Part shown: piece by piece, positions 10,817 to 18,399 of the stretch
How the letters are laid out: each line of letters begins with the position of its first letter
Numbering within the stretch: the stretch's first letter is position 1
Source: an uncultured Akkermansia sp.
GTDB lineage: Bacteria; Verrucomicrobiota; Verrucomicrobiia; Verrucomicrobiales; Akkermansiaceae
Reading direction: 5' to 3'
Assembly: GCA_947626545.1 (NCBI GenBank)
Contig: CANQSS010000002.1
Location: 59,500-123,499 of the forward strand
DNA length: 64,000 bases
Notes under the pieces: model-generated
Seen by the model: only the letters and a program-made list of their open reading frames with translations
Databases searched by the model: none
What the model was told of the DNA's origin: nothing
Program-made: the position numbers and the translations under genes

Positions 10817-11478
10817 GGCAAGCGACGGATGGAAGTGACGCGCAACACGCCGCCGGATACGACGAAATCAAGCTCACAGGGCTGCAAAATCATGTGGTAA
10901 ACGCGTTCGGGATCGTCTTGGTAGGCGGGACGTGGATCCTGCGCCAGGGACTCGCAGAGGGCCTCTCGATATTCCGGCGGCAACCCCTGCGGCATGGATT
11001 CCGGCAGCTCGACGGAGAGCAGTTCGCGCGGTGCGCTGTCCACGAAGCCGGAACTCGCCCCCTCGATGCAGTCCGCGTACGGTAAGTAGGGCTTGATGTC
11101 ATACACGGGCGTGCCATCCACCAGATCGGCCCCGGCCACGCGCAACACCGGTCCCGGCTCCACCGCCAACAAGCGCACGGCAGAAAGTCCGATGGGATTT
11201 GGACGAAACGGCGAACGCGAGGCAAAAACGCCGATGCGCGTATTGCCCCCCAGGCGCGGCGGTCGCACGGTGGCATGAACGCTCTCCTCTGTCACGCAAT
11301 GAAAGCCCCAAATGAGCCAGATGTGCGAAAAGGTCTCCAGGCCGCGCACGTAGTCCTGGGTGATCGACGGAGAAAAAACGACCGATGCCTGCACATGCGG
11401 AGCCAGACCACTTTGGCGCGGCACACCGAACTTTTCCGCATAAGGGGAGTGGATGTGGGCTATGGGCTCCATCTTCAC
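10813..11478 (-). CDS. trmO: tRNA (adenine(37)-N6)-methyltransferase, TrmO/TsaA family
   Basis: About 221 residues of the UPF0066/YaeB family, which methylates N6-threonylcarbamoyladenosine at position 37 of tRNAs using S-adenosylmethionine. Family motifs are clear: IAHIHSPYAEKFGVPRQSG at the start, LETFSHIWLIWGFH, RPPRLGGNTRIGVFASRSPFRPNPIGLS, and VDGTPVYDIKPYLPYAD. The first codon is GTG, overlapping the rppH stop (GTGA); an ATG two codons later (MEPIAH) is an alternative. The window also carries sua5, the enzyme for the t6A precursor on which TrmO acts, though in a separate operon. Confidence 0.9.
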   Translation of the reverse strand: MKMEPIAHIHSPYAEKFGVPRQSGLAPHVQASVVFSPSITQDYVRGLETFSHIWLIWGFHCVTEESVHATVRPPRLGGNTRIGVFASRSPFRPNPIGLSAVRLLAVEPGPVLRVAGADLVDGTPVYDIKPYLPYADCIEGASSGFVDSAPRELLSVELPESMPQGLPPEYREALCESLAQDPRPAYQDDPERVYHMILQPCELDFVVSGGVLRVTSIRRLP

Positions 11479-11951
11479 GCCTTTTCTATCCCGAAAAAGT
11501 CGCGCAGCACGCGGCGATACACTTCGCGTTTAAAATCCGGGAGCCAGTTGAGGTCAAACTGATCCGGTTGCACCCAGCGATACGAACAAAACTCTTTGTA
11601 ATCCAGCCAAGGTTCGGCGGCGTCATCGTGCATGCGGCACAGAAAATAATATTGCTCTTGTCCGGCGTAGGGAATGCCCCGCTTGCGCAGTACACGCTCG
11701 CGCTCAGCAGGCGGATAATCGTAACGGTACGGACCGTGCTCCTCCACGACATCGTACTCGTTCGGTCGGAATCCCGTCTCCTCCATTCCCTCGCGGCAGG
11801 CGGCGTCCATGGGAGATTCTCCCTTCTTGACCCCGCCCTGAGGGAATTGCCAGGCCCCTTGCGGCTTCACGCGCTCGCAGATGAGTACCTCCCCGTTGCT
11901 GCGGCGGTAAATGATAGCGGCGTTCGGGCGATACAATTCAGCGGAAGACAT
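11475..11951 (-). CDS. rppH: RNA pyrophosphohydrolase (Nudix), RppH-like
   Basis: Nudix hydrolase of 158 residues with the full Nudix box at about residues 39-61 (GGVKKGESPMDAACREGMEE then TGF; pattern G-x5-E-x7-R-E-x2-E-E-x-G). The N-terminus (YRPNAAIIYRRSNGEVLICERV) and C-terminus (YKEFCSYRWVQPDQF) match the RppH/plant Ap4A-hydrolase branch. RppH removes pyrophosphate from the 5' end of mRNAs and so starts their decay; Ap4A cleavage is an alternative substrate. It sits 13 bases after lpxD and overlaps the trmO start. Confidence 0.88.
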   Translation of the reverse strand: MSSAELYRPNAAIIYRRSNGEVLICERVKPQGAWQFPQGGVKKGESPMDAACREGMEETGFRPNEYDVVEEHGPYRYDYPPAERERVLRKRGIPYAGQEQYYFLCRMHDDAAEPWLDYKEFCSYRWVQPDQFDLNWLPDFKREVYRRVLRDFFGIEKA

Positions 11952-11964
11952 GGGCGGACTCAGC

Positions 11965-13038
11965 TCAGAAAAACTTGCGCTTGCTCAGACGGGCGCGCAA
12001 CTCCTCCGCCTCGCGCTTGAGCGCCTGCATGGCCTTGAGCGCTTCCGGCAATTTACGCACTGCGGCCGATTGTTTCATGGCCTCCTTGAAGGGGGCGCTC
12101 GGCGAGCCCCAGTAGGCTTGCCCTCCCTCCAGATCGGACATCACCCCCGTGCGTGCTGCCAAGATCGCCTGGTCGCCAATATGCAGGTGTCCGGCGATCC
12201 CGCACTGAGCCGCGACGGTCACGTAGTTGCCCAGATGGGAACTGCCGGCCACGCCACTCTGGGAGACGATGACGGTGTGCTTGCCGACGGTGACGTTGTG
12301 CCCGATTTGCACGAGGTTATCAATTTTGGAGCCCTCGCCGATGACGGTACGACCGAAGCGGGCGCGATCGATGGTGGTGTTGGCGCCGATATCGACGTGA
12401 TCCTCAACAACCACGATACCCACCTGATCCACGGTCTCGTAGCGCCCGGTCTCTTTGTTGAGCAAAAAGCCGAATCCATCCGATCCGATGACGGCGCCGG
12501 GCTGGATCACCACGTGATTACCGATCACGCAGCGTTCGCGAACCACCACACGCGCATACAGGCGGCAGTGCTCGCCAATGCTCGCATACTTGCCGATCAC
12601 GCAGCCCGGGCCAATGTCCGAACCCGCGCCGATGCTCGCCCCGGCTTCAATAACGGCCCCGGCTTGCACACGCACCTTGGTCGCATCCACCTGCGCTGTG
12701 GGGTCCACCACGGCGCTCGGGTGCACTCCCGGCTCAAAATCATTGCCCACTTTTAGGAAAGCATCCACCAGCGCATTGAAGGCGAGTGATGGATTTTCCA
12801 CCTCGATGAGCGCCACTCCCTCCGGCTTATCCGGCACTCCCTGCGGCACCAGCACCAGTGCCGCTTTCGTCCCCAAATAATCCTTGTAGTACTTTTCGTT
12901 GCCCAAGAAGGATACCTCTCCGGTTCCGGCCTCGGCCAATGTCGCAACTCCAGTTATCGCCGGCACTTCCTCCGCCCGATTCGGCTGAACCAATACACCG
13001 CCGGTGAGTTGCAGGATATCCGCTGCGGAGAGAGTCAT
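11965..13038 (-). CDS. lpxD: UDP-3-O-acylglucosamine N-acyltransferase
   Basis: LpxD adds the N-linked hydroxy-acyl chain to UDP-3-O-acyl-glucosamine, the third step of lipid A synthesis, in the cytoplasm. The 357-residue protein has the expected N-terminal uridine-binding domain (DILQLTGG, VSFLGNEKYYKDYLG), a left-handed beta-helix of hexapeptide repeats (IEAGASIGAGSDIGPGCVIG), the active-site segment QIGHNVTVGKHTVIVSQSGV, and a C-terminal helix (LPEALKAMQALKREAEELR). The ATG at 13038 is chosen because homology begins with MTLSAADILQL; 17 more codons are open upstream but cross a terminator. ompH next to lpxD is a common arrangement in diderms. Confidence 0.93.
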   Translation of the reverse strand: MTLSAADILQLTGGVLVQPNRAEEVPAITGVATLAEAGTGEVSFLGNEKYYKDYLGTKAALVLVPQGVPDKPEGVALIEVENPSLAFNALVDAFLKVGNDFEPGVHPSAVVDPTAQVDATKVRVQAGAVIEAGASIGAGSDIGPGCVIGKYASIGEHCRLYARVVVRERCVIGNHVVIQPGAVIGSDGFGFLLNKETGRYETVDQVGIVVVEDHVDIGANTTIDRARFGRTVIGEGSKIDNLVQIGHNVTVGKHTVIVSQSGVAGSSHLGNYVTVAAQCGIAGHLHIGDQAILAARTGVMSDLEGGQAYWGSPSAPFKEAMKQSAAVRKLPEALKAMQALKREAEELRARLSKRKFF

Positions 13039-13058
13039 GCGCGGAGCCTTTTTTCTAC

Positions 13059-13105
13059 AAAAAAAAATCGGCGGCGGGGAATCGTACATGACCGATTTCC
13101 CCGCC
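13059..13105 (-). terminator. Intrinsic terminator between ompH and lpxD
   Basis: On the minus strand a stem of about 12 bp (GGCGGGGAAATCG / CGATTCCCCGCC with a short loop, 13105-13073) is followed by a run of nine U. It would end many ompH transcripts before lpxD, which starts only 20 bases after the run. Either read-through or a small promoter in the T-rich stretch must supply lpxD-rppH-trmO. Confidence 0.8.
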
Positions 13106-13119
13106 GTCCGGATTCAACT

Positions 13120-13812
13120 TTACTTAGCAGCCGGAGCCGCTCCGTCTCCGCTGGCTGCCCCCTCAGCAGATTGCTCAGAGGCGCTCTGCTGCACGGCATT
13201 GCGAACCTTCTGCAGCTCTGCCTGCGCGTCAAAACCTGCCGGAGCGTCCGCATTCAAACGCTTGATGACCTTCTCGGAGATATCCATGCTCGGCTTCACA
13301 TACGGGAAAACGCGTCCCCCCGGAGTCTGGCTGGTCGCAGACGAGTCGATCACAAAATCCACACCCTCTTCAGCAGCCACCGTCTGCACTACCTCGTGCA
13401 TCTCCCGAGCCAGCAGCGCAGTCATGCGAAGCCTCATGTCGTTGATCGCAAGCTGACGACGCTTCACAAAGGTGTCAAACTCCTGTCGCTCTGCATCATA
13501 CTCATTCTTCACAGAAGAAAATTGCTCGCGCAACTTCTTCGTCGCAGCCTCCGAAAGCGTGGGGTCTGCCTGCTTCTGGATGCCCACCAGTTTCTGCTCA
13601 AGCGCCTTGACCTTCTCCTGACGCGTGGTGATTTCCTCGCGTATGGCATCTATCTGCTTGCGCAGGTCGTTCTCTGCATCCACACGCTTGTAAAACATGA
13701 TATGCAGCTCACTCATATTCACAGAGGCAATCTTTACCTCCGCTGCAGCCGTTGCCACCAGAGAGCTGATAACAACAGCCAGTACCGACAGTGTAGTAGC
13801 GAACTTCTTCAT
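13120..13812 (-). CDS. OmpH/Skp-family periplasmic chaperone
   Basis: Protein of 230 residues with a signal peptide (MKKFATTLSVLAVVISSLVATAAA) and the Skp/OmpH pattern: a short strand (VKIASVNMSELHIMF), a long charged helical hairpin of about 100 residues (DAENDLRKQIDAIREEITT, LEQKLVGIQKQA), then IDSSATSQTPGGRVFPYVKP. Skp proteins hold unfolded outer-membrane proteins in the periplasm, which fits a genome encoding very large autotransporters. The C-terminal tail is low complexity (SASEQSAEGAASGDGAAPAAK) and longer than in E. coli. The ATG at 13812 is chosen because the signal peptide starts there. Confidence 0.85.
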   Translation of the reverse strand: MKKFATTLSVLAVVISSLVATAAAEVKIASVNMSELHIMFYKRVDAENDLRKQIDAIREEITTRQEKVKALEQKLVGIQKQADPTLSEAATKKLREQFSSVKNEYDAERQEFDTFVKRRQLAINDMRLRMTALLAREMHEVVQTVAAEEGVDFVIDSSATSQTPGGRVFPYVKPSMDISEKVIKRLNADAPAGFDAQAELQKVRNAVQQSASEQSAEGAASGDGAAPAAK

Positions 13813-13841
13813 AGTGATACGAAAGATCGTTAAGTGCGACC

Positions 13842-13870
13842 ATTCTACACAAAACATCCCCGACAGTCAA
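13842..13870 (-). promoter_or_regulatory. Promoter of ompH
   Basis: Minus strand: TTGACT (13870-13865), 17-nt spacer, TAGAAT (13847-13842). The -10 box is 29 bases from the ATG at 13812, so this message has a short leader of about 22 nt, with no evident Shine-Dalgarno sequence. Confidence 0.75.
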
Positions 13871-13914
13871 GCACGGCTTGCGAAAGTTGTTCAAATTTAT
13901 GTCATACCGCCCAC

Positions 13915-14413
13915 ATCCGGCCCAAGAAAAAGCACCCCCAAGAGATAGTTAACGGCACATCATGCAGCATAAACCGTTGGTTATTTACGATTTACGATTT
14001 ACGATTTACGATTTGGGGAGTTCGCGCGCCTGCGGCACGAGGAAGCGGAGCAAGGGAGAGCGGAATGTGATGAAGCCGTGCGTGGGGGTGGTTAGAAAGG
14101 GGCGGAGGCGCCTAGCGCCGCCTATGTACAATTTGGAAAATTCGCGCGCCTGCGGTGCGGAGAAGCGGAGCGAATGCAGAGCGGAATCGTCAATGGTTTG
14201 ACATCTTGTCGGGCTTACTTCCGTTACCTCTCTCAAATGCGTTTGCCTTGAAGCACCCCCAAAGTTGTAATTGACTTTGCAGCCGCCAGCCGTTTTCCCG
14301 CCGCTTTGTAACTACGTCCGTGCGTAGCTTGATGAATCTCCGTTCGTTCCAGCTTTGCATCCCCGCGCCTCAGGCGTGCTAAATTTGCAAATCGTAAATC
14401 GTAAATCGTAAAT
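13915..14413. repeat. Inter-operon repeat element, copy 4
   Basis: Gap of about 600 bp between ompH and lolD with no gene. The left arm (13919-14013) runs from GGCCCAAGAAAAAGCACCCC through GTTAACGGCACATCATGCAG to four TTACGAT heptamers. The middle has two related GC-rich blocks (GGAAGCGGAGC, GAGAAGCGGAGC) and a stretch at 14190-14240 (TCAATGGTTTGACATC, CTCAAATGCGTTTGCC) that matches the second repeat family near 48140-48460. The right arm is reduced to ATCGTAA heptamers at 14390-14413. It looks like one element inserted into or recombined with another. Confidence 0.75.
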
Positions 14414-14415
14414 GC

Positions 14416-15081
14416 TCAACGTGTTTGCTCATCCACTCGTCCATCGCGAATCGTGAGCACCCGGTCGCCACGGGCGGCGATCTGGGCATCATGGGTCACG
14501 ATAACAAGAGTTTTCCCGCACTCATCCGCCAAAGAAAAAAGCAAATCGAGTATCTGCGCACCGTTGCGCGAATCGAGGTTGCCGGTCGGCTCATCTGCGA
14601 AAATGATAGCAGGATCGTGAGCAAGCGCGCGGACGATGGCGACGCGCTGTTGCTCGCCGCCGGAGAGCTCGGAGGGAAGGTGGTGCAGCCGATCCGCCAG
14701 CCCCACGCGCTCGAGGAGAGCGAGGACGCGTTCCGTGGCCTCCTGCCCTGCAACAGCGGTGGCGAGGGAGGCATTTTCCAACGCCGTAAGCTCGGGCATG
14801 AGCATGTAGTTCTGGAAGATGAACCCCATGGTCTTGTTGCGGAAGAGGGCGCGGCGACGCAATGAAAGCGCGTAAATGTCCTGTCCATCCACAAACACAC
14901 TCCCCTGCTGCGGCTGCTCCAAGCCGGCCAGTGTGTACATGAGTGTGGTTTTTCCCGCACCGCTCGGCCCGCAAAGAAACACCTTTTCACGCGGCGCAAT
15001 GCACAGGCTCAGGCCGTGCAATACCTCCACCGTCCTAGAACTGATGGAATAGCTCCGGTGCAAGTTGACAGCCCGAATCAT
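14416..15081 (-). CDS. ABC transporter ATP-binding protein, LolD/MacB type
   Basis: Complete 221-residue ATPase with Walker A GPSGAGKT (about residues 39-46), Q-loop in GFIFQNYMLMPELTALEN, signature LSGGEQQR, Walker B IIFADEPTGNLD and the H-loop in VIVTHD. The IFQNYMLMPELT and DEPTGNLDS wording is characteristic of the LolD/MacB/FtsE group. LolD drives release of lipoproteins from the inner membrane to LolA; the permease subunits are not in this window, so LolD versus another MacB-type exporter is not settled. It overlaps the panC stop by four bases, and its own stop lies at the edge of repeat copy 4. Confidence 0.85.
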   Translation of the reverse strand: MIRAVNLHRSYSISSRTVEVLHGLSLCIAPREKVFLCGPSGAGKTTLMYTLAGLEQPQQGSVFVDGQDIYALSLRRRALFRNKTMGFIFQNYMLMPELTALENASLATAVAGQEATERVLALLERVGLADRLHHLPSELSGGEQQRVAIVRALAHDPAIIFADEPTGNLDSRNGAQILDLLFSLADECGKTLVIVTHDAQIAARGDRVLTIRDGRVDEQTR

Positions 15082-15938
15082 GAACGAACGATGATTTGGA
15101 GGTTGTCAATGAGCCGAACTTCCCCAAAAAACACCGCTGCGGCCAACACCGCCGGCTGCTCCCCGGCCGCCTCATCATCCAACGTCTGCAGCGTCTGCGG
15201 ATGCACCAAATGCACATAATCCACCCTCACCCCCGGCAGGGTTTCCAACTGCTCCACCACATCGCGACACACCGCACCGGCAGTAGCCCCTTTGCGAAAG
15301 GCGTCAGCTGCCTGTTCCAGGGCGGCATGCAGCCGGGGCGCCTGCGTGCGCTGCTCGGGCGTAAGCCGCACATTGCGACTGGAAACAGCCAGACCATCCG
15401 CCTCGCGAACGATCGGAGCCGCGTGCAGAGCGACAGGAAAATCCAAGTCTCGCACAAGGCGGCGCAGCACGATGAGCTGCTGAAAATCCTTTTCGCCGAA
15501 GATGGCATCCGTAGGCTGCACCAGATTAAAAAGTTTGGCCACCACGAGACACACACCGTCAAAGTGACCCGGCCGACTCGCCCCGCACAGCACAGTAGAA
15601 AGCGCTGACTCGTGCAGAGAAATGCTCCGATCCTCGCAGTACATTTGCTCCGTATTCGGCATAAAAAGCACATCCACCCCGCAATTTTCACATATTTCAG
15701 CATCCTGTTCCGGAGTGCGCGGATAGGTTGCCAAATCCGATGCTTGGTTAAACTGCACGGGATTCAAAAAAACTGATGCTACCACACATCCCTGTTCGCC
15801 GGCGAGCTCTCGCGCTTGTCGCAAGAGAGAGGCGTGCCCGGCATGCAGCGCGCCCATGGTGGGCACCAGCACGCGGGGACTAGCCGCATTCTTCGCCAAC
15901 GCTGCGCGCAACTCCCTCTTTGATGTTACGATCCGCAT
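15078..15938 (-). CDS. panC: Pantothenate synthetase
   Basis: PanC joins pantoate and beta-alanine with ATP, the last step of vitamin B5 synthesis. The 286-residue protein has the HIGH-type nucleotide motif VPTMGALHAGHASLL (about residues 25-39), VASVFLNPVQFNQASDLATY, GASRPGHFDGVCLVVAKLFN, IFGEKDFQQL and VSSRNVRLTPEQR, in family order. The ATG at 15938 is chosen: homology begins with MRIVTSKREL, and the open frame further upstream runs through the promoter and repeat copy 5. It heads a two-gene operon with lolD. panB and panD are not in this window. Confidence 0.94.
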   Translation of the reverse strand: MRIVTSKRELRAALAKNAASPRVLVPTMGALHAGHASLLRQARELAGEQGCVVASVFLNPVQFNQASDLATYPRTPEQDAEICENCGVDVLFMPNTEQMYCEDRSISLHESALSTVLCGASRPGHFDGVCLVVAKLFNLVQPTDAIFGEKDFQQLIVLRRLVRDLDFPVALHAAPIVREADGLAVSSRNVRLTPEQRTQAPRLHAALEQAADAFRKGATAGAVCRDVVEQLETLPGVRVDYVHLVHPQTLQTLDDEAAGEQPAVLAAAVFFGEVRLIDNLQIIVRS

Positions 15939-15944
15939 GCCGTC

Positions 15945-15973
15945 AGCATAGCTGCCGGGTGACAAAATGTCAA
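15945..15973 (-). promoter_or_regulatory. Promoter of panC-lolD
   Basis: Minus strand: TTGACA (15973-15968), 17-nt spacer, TATGCT (15950-15945), six bases before the ATG. The geometry and -10 sequence are the same as at the znuA promoter, so a leaderless mRNA is expected. Confidence 0.82.
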
Positions 15974-15989
15974 TGAGAATATCCACAGC

Positions 15990-16450
15990 AACCACATCTG
16001 TCCCAAGAAAAAACACCCCCAATAGGTGGGTAACGGCACATCATGTAGCATAAGCCGTTGGTTATTTACGATTTACGATTTACGATTTACGATTTGGCCA
16101 AGCCATGAACCTGGTTTCGCATGATTCGCACCCCTTTCGAACCAACAACCTTGTACGATTTGGCCAAGCCATGAACCTGGTTTCGCATGATTCGCGCCCC
16201 TTTCGAACCAACAACCTTGTACGATTTGGCCAAGCCATAAACCTGGCTTCGCATAATTCGCGCCCCTTTCGAACCAACAACCTTGTACGATTTGGCCAAG
16301 CCATGAACCTGGCTTCACATGATTCGCACCCCTTTCGAACCAACAACCTTGTATGATTTTCCCCGCCACCTTTGCTTACGCTCCGCATTTCCCGCGCCGC
16401 AGGCGCGCTATAATCCAAATCGTAAATCGTAAATCGTAAATCGTAAATGA
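15990..16450. repeat. Inter-operon repeat element, copy 5, with internal tandem array
   Basis: Gap of about 590 bp between divergent panC and ispB. The left arm (16002-16095) runs from CCCAAGAAAAAACACCCCC through GTAACGGCACATCATG to TTACGAT heptamers; the right arm has ATCGTAA heptamers at 16418-16448. Between them lies a 66-bp tandem array listed separately and a stem-like GCGCCGCAGGCGCGC. Confidence 0.8.
16091..16354. repeat. Four tandem copies of a 66-bp unit
   Basis: Units start at 16091, 16157, 16223 and 16289, exactly 66 bp apart, each opening with GATTTGGCCAAGCC and closing with CCAACAACCTTGTA. They differ at a few bases only. Single or paired diverged copies of the same unit occur at about 20014-20120 and 21960-22015, and part of it at 9560-9610. 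The period is a multiple of three, so the array is open in several frames, but no start signal, promoter or known domain supports translation. Confidence 0.85.
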
Positions 16451-16461
16451 CAACAATCTGC

Positions 16462-16490
16462 TTGCCAATCAGGCGTTTCTCTGCTAAAAG
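16462..16490 (+). promoter_or_regulatory. Probable promoter of ispB-cysE
   Basis: TTGCCA (16462-16467), 17-nt spacer, TAAAAG (16485-16490). The -10 box is weak. The 38 bases to the ATG at 16529 contain a small palindrome (CCCGCCTCAGCGGG) and no Shine-Dalgarno sequence. Confidence 0.45.
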
Positions 16491-16528
16491 TATCGCACGC
16501 CCCGCCTCAGCGGGCATCCTTCGCTCCC

Positions 16529-17554
16529 ATGGGCCTTCCTTTCTTCAGTAAACTGCGCCACCATAGACAGCACCTGCGTCTCATCAAGAACGAACTGCAG
16601 CGTGTTCGCGAGAAAATTGCCGCGCAAGCAGCCGATTTTCAACCGCATGTTCGCGGGTACCTGGCGCAACTGTGCATGGGGCGAGGCAAAATGATACGCC
16701 CCGGGTTGGTGCTGCTCACAGCGGCTGCAACCGGCGGCATCAAAGAGGAACACATATCCTTTGCCGCTCTGCTGGAAATGCTGCACATGGCTTCATTGGT
16801 GCACGATGATGTGCTGGACAAGGCCGATGTGCGCCGTGACCGCCCCACACCGAACGCGCTGTGGGGGAATGAGCTGGCCGTGCTGCTGGGCGACACCATG
16901 CTAGCGCAGGCGATGGTGCTCGGCACTCGTATTGGGGATATACGCTTCAACCAGCGTATGGCTTTGTCCACTCGTGATTTATGCGAGGGAGAGGTGGAGC
17001 AATCCACCCGCCTGTGGGATGTCAACATGACGCGCTCGGAATACTACGAAATTATCCGTAAAAAAACGGCCACTCTTTTTGCCATGGCCATGAGCGGCGC
17101 CGCTATGCTGCAAGGCATGGAGGACGAGATGGTGGAGCACCTTAACCGCATGGGCACTCTTCTTGGTATCTCATACCAAATCTACGATGATTGCTTGGAT
17201 CTGCTGGGCGTGGATGAACAAGCCGGCAAGACACTAGGCACAGATGTGCAGAAGGGTAAGCTGACCCTGCCGATTTTCTTCCTCATGGAGTCGGATAACG
17301 AGGACATCGCCGCTGAGGTGCGTGATGCCGTGGAAAACCGGAGCGGATTCGACTTGCAGCGCTTGCGCCAGACGGAAAGTTTCCACGTGGCAATGCAGCT
17401 CTCGGTGAACGAGGCTCTCTCCCGCAACGAAGAGGCGCGGGAGGTGTTGTGGCTCCTGCCGGAAACCTCCGCCCGCGAGGCTCTGGCCGAAACCACCTAC
17501 CGTCTGGATGAAATGTTGCAGGAATGCTGCAACGGAACACTGATACTCTCATGA
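16529..17554 (+). CDS. ispB: Long-chain polyprenyl diphosphate synthase (IspB-like)
   Basis: Trans-prenyltransferase of 341 residues that extends farnesyl diphosphate with isopentenyl diphosphate to make the side chain of a respiratory quinone. Both Asp-rich motifs are intact: first DDVLD (93-97, in LVHDDVLDKADVRRDRP), second DDCLD (220-224, in YQIYDDCLDLLG). GRGKMIRPGLVLL (51-63) and GTDVQKGKLTLPIFF are further family blocks. Product chain length cannot be read with certainty. Its stop overlaps the cysE start (ATGA). The nuo genes elsewhere in the window fit a quinone-dependent respiratory chain. Confidence 0.9.
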   Translation: MGLPFFSKLRHHRQHLRLIKNELQRVREKIAAQAADFQPHVRGYLAQLCMGRGKMIRPGLVLLTAAATGGIKEEHISFAALLEMLHMASLVHDDVLDKADVRRDRPTPNALWGNELAVLLGDTMLAQAMVLGTRIGDIRFNQRMALSTRDLCEGEVEQSTRLWDVNMTRSEYYEIIRKKTATLFAMAMSGAAMLQGMEDEMVEHLNRMGTLLGISYQIYDDCLDLLGVDEQAGKTLGTDVQKGKLTLPIFFLMESDNEDIAAEVRDAVENRSGFDLQRLRQTESFHVAMQLSVNEALSRNEEAREVLWLLPETSAREALAETTYRLDEMLQECCNGTLILS

Positions 17555-18384
17555 CAACAAACGAAAGGTGCGCCCTGCGACCGGAATTGATGCTTCCCAA
17601 ACTGCCGGAGTCCGCAGAGGATCTTTGGGAAAAGGTAGTGAGCAACGCCTGGGAAGAAGCAGGCAAGGAAGCGCGACTCGCCGGCATGCTCGAAGAAATC
17701 GTACTCTCTCGCTCCGGTCTGCAAAACGCGATAGCTGTGCGTCTGGCACAACGACTCACTTGCCCTTACTTCACTCGAGAAGAGTGGGAAGAGCTTTTCA
17801 ACGCCGAGATCGAGGAGCATCCCCAGATCATCCCGGCTATGGTAGCGGATTTGTACGCTGTGGTGCACCGCGACCCAGCCAGCCACTCCCCGCTTACCCC
17901 CCTGCTCTTTTTCAAGGGATTCCACGCTCTGTGCGCCTACCGTTTCGCCCACACGCTCTGGGAGCAGGGACGCCAGCTGCCCGCCCTCATGCTGCAGAGC
18001 GTGACCAGCGAGGTCTTCGGCATCGACATTCACCCTGCGGCGCAAATCGGCTGCGGTATCATGCTTGACCACGGCACCGGCATCGTCATCGGTGAAACGG
18101 CTATCGTGGAAAACAACGTTTCCATGTTGCACGAGGTGACGCTGGGTGGCACCGGTAAGGAGTTTTGCGACCGCCATCCCGTGGTGCGCACGGGTGTGAT
18201 GATCGGCGCGGGCGCAAAAGTGCTGGGGCGTGTCGAGATCGGCGAGTGCGCCAAAATTGCCGCCTCCTCCGTGGTTCTGGATGATGTGAGCCCGCACACG
18301 ACAGTGGCCGGCGTGCCCGCAGTGGTGGTGGGCGCTCCCGGAGAGGACGAACCTGCATTCTGCATGCAGCAAAGCATCCACTAA
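17551..18384 (+). CDS. cysE: Serine O-acetyltransferase
   Basis: CysE acetylates serine with acetyl-CoA, the first committed step of cysteine synthesis. The 277-residue protein has the N-terminal helical domain (ADLYAVVHRDPASHSPLTPL, LFFKGFHALCAYRFAH) and the C-terminal left-handed beta-helix with IDIHPAAQIGCGIMLDHG, then VVIGE-type TGIVIGETA and LHEVTLGGTGK. The start at 17551 is chosen for its four-base overlap with ispB; nine more codons are open upstream. The tail after VAGVPAVVVG (APGEDEPAFCMQQSIH) could be where CysK docks or feedback acts, but it does not end in the classic Ile-tail. Confidence 0.92.
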   Translation: MTTNERCALRPELMLPKLPESAEDLWEKVVSNAWEEAGKEARLAGMLEEIVLSRSGLQNAIAVRLAQRLTCPYFTREEWEELFNAEIEEHPQIIPAMVADLYAVVHRDPASHSPLTPLLFFKGFHALCAYRFAHTLWEQGRQLPALMLQSVTSEVFGIDIHPAAQIGCGIMLDHGTGIVIGETAIVENNVSMLHEVTLGGTGKEFCDRHPVVRTGVMIGAGAKVLGRVEIGECAKIAASSVVLDDVSPHTTVAGVPAVVVGAPGEDEPAFCMQQSIH

Positions 18385-18399
18385 CCTCTCTCTTTTTTC

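Noticed and set aside
13962-14201. Small frames starting with YDLRFTIYDL-type sequence
   Set aside because: These are translations of the TTACGAT heptamer repeats and recur in every inter-operon element; no sign of selection for coding.
14240-14300. Possible riboswitch upstream of lolD
   Set aside because: lolD is preceded by panC in the same operon; this sequence is downstream of lolD and belongs to a repeat element.
16091-16354. CRISPR array
   Set aside because: The four units are contiguous 66-bp near-identical copies with no unique spacers, and no cas genes are present.
16073-16517. Open frames with 22-residue repeats (VGSKGARIMRSQ-type) in the 66-bp array
   Set aside because: They exist only because the unit length is a multiple of three; several frames on both strands are open, and the same sequence occurs as noncoding fragments elsewhere.
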